Source: Desarmillaria ectypa (lineage: Eukaryota > Basidiomycota > Agaricomycetes > Agaricales > Physalacriaceae). From it: a DNA stretch of 64,000 nt. Location of the stretch: contig JAUDYN010000002.1 of assembly GCA_030407005.1 (NCBI GenBank), forward strand, positions 2,852,001 to 2,916,000, written 5' to 3'. Below the pieces are notes generated by a model. It searched no databases. It had not been told where the DNA came from and saw nothing but the letters and a program-made list of their open reading frames with translations. Each line of letters begins with the position of its first letter. The stretch's first letter is position 1. This document shows positions 35,224 to 46,174 of this stretch, piece by piece. A program made the translations under genes and the position numbers.

Positions 35224-37229
35224 TTAAGTAGATTTGCTTCCCCGAGGGAGGAAATCAGCAGCGTAGTACCCGTGGGGACTCAATAATGTCGCAAGCTTCT
35301 GATGTACTTCTACTTCAAAAGCCTCGAACGGGAACATCTCTCCGTCAACAGACAGTGCCCCTTTGGATGAGAGCGGCTTCATTCTATAGGCATGTGCCTT
35401 GATGTAGTGCAACTATGACAGATGAGTTTTACGAAAGCGAGTGTACTGTGCGGAGACATACGCTGTCTTTCCAGAAGTGGCCCCCCTTTGGCCCTTCAGC
35501 GAGATCGTGGATGACTTCACCTCGCGAAGACTATTATGAAAAGGTTACAACGGGAGATAGATGCAAGGCTGCATGATTCATACCAGGGTCTGGGCAACTA
35601 TGTCAATCATACCATCATCTGGCAAAGAGACGGGGAAGGCCATAAAGTCACTGCGCATTACTTAGCCAAAGAAGCTTAAGGGTAGTTCGAGATTCCTACC
35701 GTCCAACGAAGGGTCCCTTGCCGGCATATAAATAAAGGAGTGGTTGGTCGAACGTGGTCCATCCTTCATCCGACTCATAAGTCGTCAGAGGCGGGAACAC
35801 CGATTCGGAGCTTTCATTCACAAGAGGAACGGAACGTTGGCTCGCGGACTTGTCATTTACACGTCTCGCGTAACATTCCTGTGCCATCTTATCCTTGTCC
35901 TCTTCGGCTGCTTTATAAGAAAATTGAACAGCACATGGCTTAAAAGTGACCACTGCGCATGATAACGGTCAAACGTCCGACGATAGCATATCAACAGAAT
36001 CCGACTTACTCCCGCGAAGGAGCCCGTACATAAAACGCGTATCGCCCATCCATCGTAAATGTTCTGTTCCAAGATCCAGGTCCGCCATGAGGCCCATGGC
36101 TTGAGACATGAAAGAAATTGAACGCTTCCCGTTCTGTACGAAGGAAAACAGGTCGACCTTCATTGGGAGACCTGGAAAAGGCTCAGACTAGCGCAATACG
36201 GAAGACCTTACTGATCCTACCCTTAATTACATTCAAAGCTGCAGCTACCACGTCGAAGCCATCCTTCCAAATGTAGAGAATGAGATGGAACACTTTGGAG
36301 ACAATAGAAGACGTGTTATTACCGATAAGCCAAGGATGTTTAAAGAAAGGCCGTTTCCACTACCTGTAGGAATAGGCGCAATTGGGATGGAAAATGCTTT
36401 CATAGGATATTCATGGTGGGCAAAGCCATTCATGACTTCATGGATGATACCATCACCGGAGACCGTGACAATAGCGTCGTATTCCAGCGGAAGCACCTTG
36501 GCAATTTCATACGCATGATTACTGTGTGTCGTGTCTGGTCTGAAATGAATAGTGGATTTGAGAGAATGTCGGACTTAGCTCACACTGTACATCCAATGCG
36601 CATCCACCTGCACGCAGGACAGGTTCTACAGTTTTGGTGAAAATGGCAGCACCCTTGTGCTATCACGGAAGATGAGCCCCCAGTCAAGAGCGAGAGTACG
36701 GACGCACAGTTCCACCATGTGGATTGACGAGGACTTTGACCCGACGTCCTCGTTTGACACCCGAACCTGTCAAGACATCAGTCGTTATATGAACACAACA
36801 AAGCTGAACGACATGCCCCCGAATGCCGCCCCCAACACAGTCTCAGCCCATTCCTTGACGGCGCTAGATTCGCTCTCCTTCACTGTCCCTTCAAAGCGGA
36901 TTAGAGACAGTTTTCCTTTGGTTTTCTTTCTCCAAACATATGAGACTTGGAGAATTAGGGTATCGGGATGAAAGTCGGCTTGTATGAGTTGATGAAAAGG
37001 TATATCCTTGAGCTCTGGAGCAAAGGTGACGGAAACAGACGGAAACACGCAGAAGACACGTACTACCGCTGCCTTTCACAATAAACGAGGTATGCGAATA
37101 AGTTAGTGCGACAGGCTTTCCGGATGAAATGACGTGGACGGTCAGGGCCTGCTCTCCCATCCTCCAGCAGCTAAGACAAACCGACGCCGTCGATGTCGAG
37201 ACACACGAATCCGGCTCCGGGTACTTCAT
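35224..37229 (-). CDS. Sphingoid long-chain base kinase (LCB4/5-like)
   Basis: A DAGK-catalytic-domain lipid kinase that phosphorylates sphingoid bases. The nucleotide-binding block reads YDAIVTVSGDGIIHEVMNGF, followed by IAPIPTGSGNGLSLNILG, the SGDG and PTGSGNG motifs of sphingosine kinases. Upstream exons encode an N-terminal region (VHVISSGKPVALTYSHTSFI and ADFHPDTLILQVSYVWRKK). Downstream exons include SFMSQAMGLMADLDLGTEHL and DTRFMYGLL, and the C-terminus YRMKPLSSKGALSVDGEMFP followed by FEAFEVEVH. The start at 37229 is the first Met of the open frame; a Met at about 37160 is an alternative. About eight introns. Probably membrane-associated, as in yeast. Confidence 0.85.
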
Positions 37230-37324
37230 TTACCGAGATTTACTGAGCACGAGTTTTTTTCACGTCCATCAAATAGGCCCTGAGGAACTTGATGAAATAC
37301 TGTACTATTTCGACCGTAAGTTAG

Positions 37325-37690
37325 CCAACGCCTAACAGCTGACCCCGAACTGAACCTATTTCATATATCCTAACGCCTAACAAGGAGATCTGAACTGGCA
37401 TCTGTTCAAGTCAAAATAGGGCTTAAAATGGCCTTGTAAATTGAATTTTCGCCGTGTGCCACTGGCTACAATATTGTATTGAAATCTTTCCTCCTCTTTC
37501 TGCTCCCAAAACTTCGCATCATGACAGTCATACTCAAATGTGGTTCCTTTTATCTGTGTGTCATTCGAATGCCTCGCACGGGCCGGGCTGTCTGAACTGA
37601 ACTACCTGGTAAGTCCTAACACCTGACATTAGTGTCTGAACTGACAATCCAATGAACTACTACCCTAACACCTAACACTGGCTGAACTTA
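37325..37690. repeat. Degenerate CCTAACRCCTAACA / TGAACTG repeats
   Basis: CCTAAC-type pairs occur at about 37325, 37370, 37615 and 37665 (CCAACGCCTAACA, CCTAACGCCTAACA, CCTAACACCTGACA, CCTAACACCTAACA). They alternate with CTGAACTG-type words at five places. CCCTAACACCTAAC resembles decayed telomeric CCCTAA. The array is broken by unique sequence. The gap 37230-38019 holds no gene. Confidence 0.5.
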
Positions 37691-38019
37691 GGGTCGATCG
37701 AAATCACAGTAGAAGATACATCAACATGCTCTCAGTGTAACAAGTTGACTCGAGCTTGTTGAGGAATTATCGGTCCATGGAGCTTTGCCGCGCAGAACAC
37801 TTGAATCCTTCAAACGATGACTTGCATCTAGAATTCTTCACAACGTAAAGCATGTGCTACAGGATTTTTCAATGCATCGTCGTCTCCGCAGTCGCCAAAG
37901 CAATAGCGAACAAGAATTGGACCGAAAAGCCGAAGAGCTTCCCACCGCCAATCCACATAACGCCATTCCCAGATAACCCGTCTCTATCTTGAAAGAGCGT
38001 ATCACACTGACCAAGATGT

Positions 38020-39049
38020 ATGGCTATCGTCCACAACGTTGCCCAAAGTGGGTTTGGCGCCGGGACGAACGAACTCTATGACTGGTCAGCGTTGCGTTGA
38101 ATAGAAATAAGGTGGTTTCCCTGACTCCTACGTTCAGCGCACGCCCATCGTATCAATCCAATGCTCTGTCCGCGATAAGGGAAGCAGTGAGAGCTTCGCC
38201 TCCGTTCAATGTCGTCGAGTATGTCCGCTTCTCCTGCTCCTTGCTAGTCTTCCGACCTCATCATATGATCATAGAATCGGTGCTGGAACGGGTTTGTTCA
38301 CCAAAGCACTCCTCAAGCATCTAGACTTCTCCGGTTCAATCAAAGAATTGAGGGCCGTAGAGCCTAGCGCTGGAATGTGTGATGTCTTTGTCAAAACTGT
38401 TCAAGATGAGCGTGTCTCTACGATAGGGGGAACTTTTGATACCACTAATATTGAGGACGGCTGGGCCGACCTCGTCACGATTGCTCAGGCACACAATTTT
38501 CCTCGTGGTATTGAGCCTGCCGTTCCATTCTGATCAATACTGCAGGGTGCCCGGATTTTGATGCTGCTTCCGCCGAGCTAGCCAGAATACTGCCAAATGG
38601 GATCATAGCTTTTATCTGGAATGCCGCCGATAGGTTCGTCTCTTGTTCCTCTACGTAGGCGGCATGTAATGATTTCACTCGATGAAAAGGCGGCACGATG
38701 GGTCGCTCAACTGAGGGCCCAAGTTGAACAACATGGACTACCAGGTACTCCCCAGAACTATCTAGGTCTGTGGCGAAAAACTTTCGACACGAAACCTTAC
38801 AAGAAGGCCTTCCAATCTCCAGTTGAGAAGACTTGGGCGTTTACCTTACCCTGCGACGTTTCGCTCGGCGTTGACAGAGCCACTACTACGAGCCACATCT
38901 AGAATTTGCCTGCCAATGTTAAGTCTAAAGTATTGGACGAAATCAAGACCATTGTACAGCGAGGCGAAGACAAAGTCTGGATTAAGGAGAACGAAGGCAC
39001 GTTCGAATATCCTTACCAGACTGTGTTGGTTATCGCACAGAAGAAATAA
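38020..39049 (+). pseudogene. Crg1-like SAM methyltransferase with in-frame stop
   Basis: The family is clear: GFGAGTNELYD, then ARPSYQSNALSAIREAVRAS, SAM motif I (IGAGTGLFTKALLKHLDFSG), ELRAVEPSAGM, and after an intron CPDFDAASAELARILPNG then IIAFIWN. A following intron leads to ARWVAQLRAQVEQHG and LGLWRKTFDTKPYKKAFQSP. Near the end, GVDRATTTSHI is followed by TAG at 38900-38902. In the same frame come LPANVKSKVLDEIKTIVQRG and EGTFEYPYQTVLVIAQKK, the normal family C-terminus, with TAA at 39047-39049. So the gene is either newly inactivated, truncated by 48 residues, or spliced with a poor-donor intron (GTTTCG or GTTGAC to the CTAG at 38899-38902) that would remove a conserved block. Confidence 0.6.
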
Positions 39050-40039
39050 TAGGTTACGCATCCATTCACGCTAACAAAGTAGTGGTGAGCTATATATTCT
39101 ACGGATGAAATCATCAGAACGGTACTTTGTTGTATGGGACTTGGAGGTTCACCGAGTTGAGTCCTTCATATGCGCGGACTTGAGGCTTTCTACGTCTCAG
39201 TCCCTGGTTCGCCATCGTATGACCCTCCAGAGGTGATTGTTCGAGGGGGGGAAAGAACGATGGGACGCGAGCTCTTCTGCACGATGCAGTTGGGGTATGT
39301 AGGGTGACATGAAAGCAGTGAACTCACGCAGACGAGTCAACTTGAAGCGCTGTGGCCTAAAGCGAGCAGAGATTCGTTGGTAAGTAAATCCCACCAGCAC
39401 ACGTGAGAGTAGAGGATGCAGCGTGGAGACAAGCCTGATGACAAGGATGAACAGGAGCGGTAAAGTCACTTTGTCGTGGTTATTCAGGGAGACTATGGGC
39501 ATGTAGGTTGTACGAGCCTAACCCTAACCGTTATTCTGACATAATAGAAGAGAGATGCTTGACATGCGGGTCCTGATCGTTGGGCATGATATGAACCTGG
39601 TGCGAACTGGAAACGTCTGACGGATCTAATACTGTCACAGGGACGAGAGGAGAAGAATGTCGCAGAGCTCTTACACGTTCACGTCAAACCACGCTGTGCA
39701 ACACCATTCTCTGGTTCAGCGCTTGGATTCTGAGCAGGCCGATTTGTACTCCTCACTCGACGGCCGCGACCAAGGTCCAGATGTCGGTCCGCTGATCAAG
39801 AAAGTGGGGCTGGAGAGAAACGAATCTCCGTGAGAAAGGCAGAACCATAATGACAAAAAGAGCCATCATCATTTCTCGCGGTATGACTCCTGAGGAAGAC
39901 TGGCGGACAATAAGTGTGAGGAAAGAAAGAAGTAATTACAGAATATTGAAACCAAAGGATGGCTAAAGTTCTTCGTGTGTGACGATCAAGGAAATTCACC
40001 GAATTCTCATTGGGTATTTGTACACAACGCCAGCCAAGT
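39050..40039. other. Gap with telomere-like box and doubtful small frames
   Basis: CCTAACCCTAACC at 39517-39529 is a perfect double telomere-like box (compare Tbf1-type promoter sites). A 58-codon plus-strand frame at 39657-39833 (MSQSSYTFTSNHAVQHHS...) and a 101-codon minus-strand frame at 39197-39502 diverge around it. Neither matches a family, and the first competes with another frame after a possible 41-nt intron. I do not claim genes here. Confidence 0.35.
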
Positions 40040-40956
40040 TCACTTCGATTCCGAAGGCAAACTATGAAGCCATTTCATGAAATGAGGCACATCCTGGAGA
40101 CTAGCTTCAGTGCACGTTCTCAAAGGAAAGAAAAGGAAGACAGAACCTCTGCAATTGTACTATTCATCGTAGCCTCCGCTACGAAAGATGGTATGAGTCC
40201 TCCAGGCGTGCTCGAAGTCGCCATACGCCACTCTGTGTTCCCATTCTCCAATATTGTCAACTGTTCCACGCTAACATATCTACCCTTAACACCTTTTTCC
40301 TCCAGCTTCGCAAGGTCAGCGTCTTCCGGTGAAGATAGATCGATCGGGATAGAGATGACCATGCTGAAGATATGTAAGAAAACAGGGACAGAGAGTTAGA
40401 AAATCGATGGACCCAGTATGGTGCGAAGTCTCTGTCGCAGGCAAGTGCACAATTTGAAGGACAGTAAAAACACGCGGCTGGACAGGTGGCATGAACTTGT
40501 AATACAACGTCCAGATCGATTGCGTAGGCGAAATTTCTTTGACTTTGGTAACCTTGTTGATATCTCGGATATATCTGCAGGACGACGATTACGCGGTATG
40601 TCCTTGATCGCCGGCATGCTTACTCTTTCTCGTTCTCAGCTTTGTTTGTGCCCAACTTGGCCCACATCTGGTCAAACGTGGCTTCAGCGGGGGCATGCTC
40701 GCTGACACGGTAATGCCAAGGAGCACCGTCACCCGCTTCCTTGCCGCGCGAGTAGGTTTTGACAGTTTTGTGGTAAATTTTGCCTGGTTTCCAGGACGAA
40801 GTTGATTTGAGGAGCGATTCCGCTGCGGAAAGGATTACTGCTTCAGAAGGAACGTCTAGATGGAAATGACAATGTCACAATAAGAATACAGCATTACGAT
40901 ACCTTACCCGCAGGCTTAAGGGGCATAATCGTAAGCTTGAACGAAGGTTCATCCAT
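40040..40956 (-). CDS. DUF3074 / START-like lipid-binding fold protein
   Basis: A fungal protein of the DUF3074 group, which is predicted to have a START-like helix-grip fold. The first exon gives MDEPSFKLTIMPLKPAD. Then come SAAESLLKSTSSWKPGKIYH and KTVKTYSRGKEAGDGAPWHY, with VTKVKEISPTQSIWTLYYKF after the next intron. The last large exon has VISIPIDLSSPEDADLAKLE, then KGRYVSVEQLTILENGNTEW and SSTPGGLIPSFVAEATMNST. A final exon ends DVPHFMKWLHSLPSESK. The SVE...EWRMATSSxPGGLIP pattern is typical of these proteins. Ligand and role are unknown. About four introns. It lies just 5' of the mL27 3' end on the same strand. Confidence 0.65.
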
Positions 40957-41055
40957 GTTTGAGTGCGGGAGTGGAGCTAAAGATAGAACGGTGGCGTGAT
41001 GGACAAGGTCATAAGCAACAACAAAGAAACTCAGAATTCACTCTCGAAAAACGTG

Positions 41056-41623
41056 TCATAGTAGTATTGGTGCACGAAGATTCTTCAGACCAAAGTAACG
41101 ATCCCGGCCAAACTCCTCTTCGTTACGGGGTAGCTTCTCGCCCCGTGTCCGCACAACTCCAACGTATCTGCGTTCTCCAAGCATATGTTTTTCCTTGTAA
41201 AAGCGCACGTAGCCTGGTATTGAGGCGAAGATGGTGTGGTCGCGACCCATTCCGACCTGTGGAATCTTCAGTACGCCGTAAGATGGGAAGCAGTGGCGAC
41301 TTGCATTAGGCCCTGGATGGAAGAGCGTTCCTCGTTGCCTGACAATGATGTTCCCCGGAATAACATACTGATCTTCGAAGAAATGAGGACAATGCGACTC
41401 AAATGACCGTACAAGGCACACCTGAAAATTTTTTGACGCCTAACCGCTTTCCTGGAGATCCACCATGGTTGGATATCGTTCCCCCAGCACGTTTGGTTGC
41501 TGTTCGCACAGCCCCAACGCCTATTGTGCGGATAAGCAAGAGAAAGGAAGAACAAAGATAAAACGGACCGAAATTAGCAAAAGGGCTTTTTATAAGGTCA
41601 ATGGACCTGGCCAGAAAAGACAT
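41056..41623 (-). CDS. Mitochondrial ribosomal protein mL27 (bL27m)
   Basis: The bL27 signature is plain: [20 protein letters not shown] then [30 protein letters not shown] and [19 protein letters not shown]. The N-terminus [15 protein letters not shown] is a likely mitochondrial presequence, and a C-terminal extension ([20 protein letters not shown]) is typical of fungal Mrp7-type proteins. Three introns are inferred. One (about 41530-41577) starts with GTCCGT. Another (41257-41304, 48 nt) is a GC-AG intron: its removal joins GPN to VGMGRDH exactly as in the family, while its retention would add 16 residues without a stop. It shares a 171-nt divergent promoter with SKP1. Confidence 0.88.
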
Positions 41624-41794
41624 GTCAGTCGCTGCCTTCGTTCAGGATGAGTGGCACGGACCTCAGTCTTTTTGTCGGCAAGGTCCGGATATGGGATGTC
41701 ACAGGATTGTCACGCGGTTGTCACCGCCTATTTAGCCTTGGTCTTCTACCACCATCTCATCAGCTTATACTCCCTCGCCTCCTCTTACTTCAAA

Positions 41795-42548
41795 ATGGTT
41801 CACCTTGTCACTTCTGATAATGAATCCTTTACCACCGAGAAGGATATCGTCGAGCGCAGCGTCCTCATCAAGAACATGCTTGAAGGTCTGCTTTGCTGTT
41901 TTCATCCTGATTTGCTGTGGCTCATCTTTGCACGTGTAGATGTCGGTGAATCCGACCAGCCCATTCCGCTGCCCAACGTTTCATCAAGCGTTTTGAAGAA
42001 GGTACGCTCGTCTCTTCTGCTTTTTCCTATTCTGCGTTGCTTATCCTGGATTGCCGCTCAGGTCCTTGAATACTGCGAACACCATCGGGGCGAGCCTCTT
42101 CCTGCTGCCGATGCCGACCAAAGCCAAGATGACACACGCAAGCGCACGACCGATATCAGCGAATGGGACCAGAAGTTTATTACTGTCGACCAGGAAATGC
42201 TTTTCGAAATTATCCTTGCTGCCAATTACCTTGACATCAAATCTCTACTGTAAGTCTCCTTTTCACCCACCTTTGTATATTTCTGACAGACCACACAGTG
42301 ATGTTGGATGCAAAACTGTGGCCAACATGATTAAGGGCAAGACCCCCGAGGAAATCCGCAAACTATTCAACATTGTCAATGACTTTACACCGGAAGAGGA
42401 AGTGAGTTTCACCTTGTTTCAAGTGGCTCCCGTTCTGACTACGCCCCTATGCAGGCTCAAATCAAGAAGGAGAATGTATGTTCCTTTGTTGCGTCATTTG
42501 TACTGATAACTGACTGGTCTTTCGCAGGAATGGGCTGAGGACCGGTGA
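41795..42548 (+). CDS. SKP1: SCF ubiquitin ligase adaptor Skp1
   Basis: Skp1 links cullin 1 to F-box proteins. The reading is [29 protein letters not shown], intron, [20 protein letters not shown], intron, [47 protein letters not shown], intron, [34 protein letters not shown], intron, AQIKKEN, intron, EWAEDR. These are the BTB/POZ fold and the C-terminal F-box-binding helices at full length. The AQIKKEN exon is only 21 nt (42455-42475), and the last coding exon is 18 nt plus stop. The start has an AAAATGG context. Confidence 0.95.
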
Positions 42549-42745
42549 TGGGTTGAAATTGTATCCTTGTAGTAGATTTTGTATTGTGCTGTTGTTGTCG
42601 AACTGTATTTTTTTCAAAAGCACTTTATAATTTCCATCTCCTTGTTCCATGATTAAGATTGCATTGTGGCAGTGTTTTCTGCTTACCTAAGTGCTCGCAG
42701 TGCAGTTTAGTACTGTTCAACCAGCGACTGTCGGGGACCAATTGG

Positions 42746-44477
42746 ATGCCTACTGTTCCCGACCTCCCTGGCACGCTCGTGCCCTCCGATCAAGAAAATT
42801 GGCTCAAGTCGAATGTTGCGCGGCTCTGCCATATCGACCATCAGAGGTGGGTGCTAGTGGGTCCATCTATCCGGCAGCGCTCATCGCACCTTCTTTCAGG
42901 TTTCCCGGAAGCCAGCCAGTAAGTTTTAGCACGAATGACCTTGACAAGCTAGAGCAACAAGAGTGCGTTTCTTTTGTTCGAAGGGACATTTATTTCCTCA
43001 TTCCAAGCCAGTTTCTGGGTCTGCGAAAAGTCGGATGGGATTCGCGTTTTGCTTTTTGTCTTCACCGACAACAGCACGAAGGACCAGATGTCCTACCTCG
43101 TGCGTCGTGGAGTACTTGCGTACCCAGTTGTAAACTGATGGTCAGCTCAGATTGACCGCCACAATACGTATCGTGAATTAGCAGGACTATTCTTCCCTCA
43201 CCACGAGAATCCCATGTTGCCACTGCGAAGTACCATCGTCGACGGCGAACTTGTCATTGACGTCGACCCGAGGACCAAACATGTAAGTGTCAAGTAGATC
43301 CCGTAATTTCGTTTCTGACCCCCGATTGTAGGAGACACTGCGATTCCTTGCTTTTGACTGCCTCGTTGTTGACGATCAAAATGTTATGTCAAGACCTTTA
43401 GACAAGCGTTATGGGGTGCGTCTAACGCATCTCAAAACGCAGCACTTAATTGAACAACCCTATAGAGACTCAACGAGTGGTTTCTCAAACCATATGCAAG
43501 GATGATGCGAGACCATCCACACATGACGAATACGCAGCCGTTTGAGTATGTCGTATGAACTCCAATCCTTGTTCACGGCGTGCTGATGCAAAAAACCAGT
43601 ATCAAGGTCAAGCAGATCAAGTCATCCTACAACGTAGAGCAAGTCTTCAATGTTGACATCCCAGCCCTGCAACACGGGAATGATGGCCTCATTTATACCT
43701 GTGTCAACACTCCATATTCACCTGGCACAGACCCGAACATGTGAGTGTCTGTCTTCCTTCCACATACAAGCTGTCACTTAGTCCTACTCTTCGCCAGAAT
43801 GAAATGGAAACCCGCCTCGGAGAATTCCATCGACTTCAAGTTGGTTCTTCGCTTCCCACCTCTGGCGTCAAATTCTACGGTGCCAGACTTTCACGCTAAG
43901 CCAATATTTTTACTACAAGTCTGGTGCGGTGATGAACGCGGGGTGGCAAAGTATGAACTGTACGATGATCTATATGTCTCTGATGAAGAATGGGAGCAGT
44001 GAGTGTTTCTAATTTTTGCTTCATTACGCTTGATGATCAATATCATATAGGATGAAGTCGTCAGGCGAACAATATGACGATCGCATCATCGAAGTTCACT
44101 GGGACCCCGCAGTATCACGTTGGCGCATGATGAGATTCAGAGATGATAAACCAAATGGTAATCATCGGAGCGTCGTCGAGAACATCATACAAAGTATAGC
44201 CGACGGAGTCGAAAAAGATGCTGTAAGGCTATCGTTATTACTGGGCCTATTACGCTCTCACTAACTCTTTTCGAAGCTTTTAGCGCGTTCCAACGCGATA
44301 CGGAACGCCTGGAAGGCAAGGCAAGGCCAACCAGCCGCTAGGCCAGCAGCAGTTCAGCCGCCTAAACCGGTCCAACGACCCCCTCCGCTAGATGTCGAGC
44401 GACGATACGGGCCCATAGCATCTTCTCCTTGGAGCAAAGTCTCAGGTCCTGAGACCATAGCCGGCATGAAACGATGA
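42746..44477 (+). CDS. mRNA capping enzyme, guanylyltransferase subunit
   Basis: The fungal Ceg1-type enzyme transfers GMP to the 5' end of pre-mRNA through a covalent lysyl-GMP intermediate. Motif I is EKSDGIR (Lys of KxDG), encoded near 43025-43045 with YWVCEKSDGIRVLLFVF. Motif III follows as TIVDGELVID. Then come ETLRFLAFDCLVVDDQNVMS, RLNEWFLKPYARMMRDHPHM, a motif IV/V region with GLIYTCVNTPYSPGTDPNM and LKW-like MKWKPASENSIDFKLVLRF, and an OB-fold with GVAKYELYDDLYVSDEEWEQ and RIIEVHWDPAVSRWRMMRFR (motif VI-like). A Pro/Arg-rich tail ends ETIAGMKR. About eight introns. Nuclear. It follows SKP1 on the same strand. Confidence 0.9.
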
Positions 44478-45399
44478 TTATAACTTACCCTGGGTTTTTC
44501 GAACACTTCGTATGGATCGTGATCCGCCACCGCAAGGAATCCCGTCTCATTTCTAGCTAGTAGAGCTTGTCATCTGGATGTCGTTGAATGTCTTTTGGTC
44601 CAGATTGTTGCGTTGGGATGGTTCCTTGCATCAGACCATCAGGTTGCTGGCATTGGTCGTCCCTTTTCCTATCATCGGGCTTGATGAAGGTGTTCTTTTC
44701 GACGGGTGCGTCATTCAGAGGCCGCAACTAATCAAACTTGGAGGGTTCCGATTTTATTGGTGGTTGCGTGGGAGCTTTTCTCCGATATCACCATAGGGTA
44801 TGGGTTTATTTCGATTTGGATTTGTAGATTTTTGATCTCAATGGAAGAAGCCATATCTACACACAACGTTTCTTTATTGCAGAGAAACATGAGCTATCGT
44901 CACGGGTCGTAATCATCAAGAGAGGTATTCACAAACACAACATAAAGGGAAATGAGAAAGGAAAAACATATGCACACGGATGTCTAGTCGTTACAATGAT
45001 TGAAACTACGGAAGAAATGTCACTGCTACGTGAATTTTGAAAAGAAAAAAAAACCCCAAACAATATACAGCGACAGTGAGAAAACGTGAATAGATTGGCC
45101 TGGGTAGACGGCTGTCCGTGAATAAGAACGATAAGGACAAGCAGAGCAATGCGAGGTGGCTATTGACCTAGTTATGGATAGCTTCCAAAATCGTAAAAGT
45201 CGTGTCGTGCAACGATGCTAATGAAATGTGAAGAGAAAAAATGCAGTGCAATGCGGTGATGAAAGTGTACGGCATGAGGGAGATGCAAGAAGAAACAATG
45301 AAGATGATGATTCGCGAGATTGAAGTGAATAGATGGAACACTTTTCAATGATAGATAATGGTTTAATCGCTGGACCGCGGCTTCCCTCCCTTTGTAGGG
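44478..45399. other. Intergenic, nothing recognised
   Basis: The 3' flank of the capping enzyme and the 3' flank of the next minus-strand gene. The 44.9-45.36 kb part is purine-rich. No gene or RNA was seen. Confidence 0.5.
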
Positions 45400-46174
45400 C
45401 TAGTTGAAGAAATTAGGTGAGTGGGAAGACAGCGGGGAAACTGCAAAGTCGGCGTATTGACCAGCAGAGTCACTATGAAGGGAAAGGAAGTCCGCAAATG
45501 AATGGGAACGGACAGTGAGATATGAGGGAAGGACAGCATTGCGCGCCCGTCTTGACATTGGATACGGAGGCAGATCAGCATCGTGGGCGCCGAGATCGAG
45601 ATACTCAAGGTCCAGACGCAGTCCCTCCACGGATGTTTCAGGTAGCTCGGGTGTTGACTCCAAGGACGACGACGATGACTCCTGCCCGCGACGGCGACGA
45701 GGTGTTTCTGGCGCGACAGACAAGGGAGCCAAGTCGGAGAAAATAGAAGACACCTGACATGCGATCAAGACCGTGGATGACAAGAAGAAGAAAAATGTCT
45801 ACCTCTGACGAGCCTAAGAGCGTGGAGCTCCAGGACGACGAAATATATGAGCGCTCAACCTCAGTGTATCGAGGTGGCTCAGCACCCATCAGAGGGTCTC
45901 CAGCAGCATTTCGGACGGAATCCGGGACCTGGTCGGGCTCTTGGTCACGGTTGGCGTCCTCCGACTCCTGCTCAGCATCAAGGTCGCGCTGCCCATCCAC
46001 GACTCTCCACCACTCAATGTCCGCCAAGACTCTCCTGCCAATCGTTTCTGAGCCAGATGAGCGCCTGTGACCTCCACCATGGCCGCGATTGCTAGAACCA
46101 GCATGCTCAGAGGCAGAGGGATAAGGTGAAGAGCGGACGGCCGGCGAGGAAAAGGTACGACGAAGGGAGGGCAT
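45400..46174 (-). CDS. Ser/Arg-rich hypothetical protein
   Basis: Not recognised. Two exons joined by one intron (about 45755-45801). Exon 1 starts MPSLRRTFSSPAVRSSPYPS, is rich in Ser, Arg, Glu and Asp, and includes WWRVVDGQRDLDAEQES and PRYTEVERSYISSSWSSTLL. Exon 2 has SIFSDLAPLSVAPETPRRRR, a Ser run, LRLDLEYLDLGAHDADLPPY and ends SSHSPNFFN. The (A/P)PRYTEVE and DLPPYP pieces look like PY-type short motifs. Largely disordered and no membrane segment. Coding support is the continuous frame and the good intron; it is probably a fungus-restricted protein. Confidence 0.55.

Noticed and set aside
41257..41304. Lineage-specific 16-residue insertion in mL27
   Set aside because: The segment has GCAAGT and CACAG ends and sits inside one of the most conserved parts of bL27, so a GC-AG intron is more likely.
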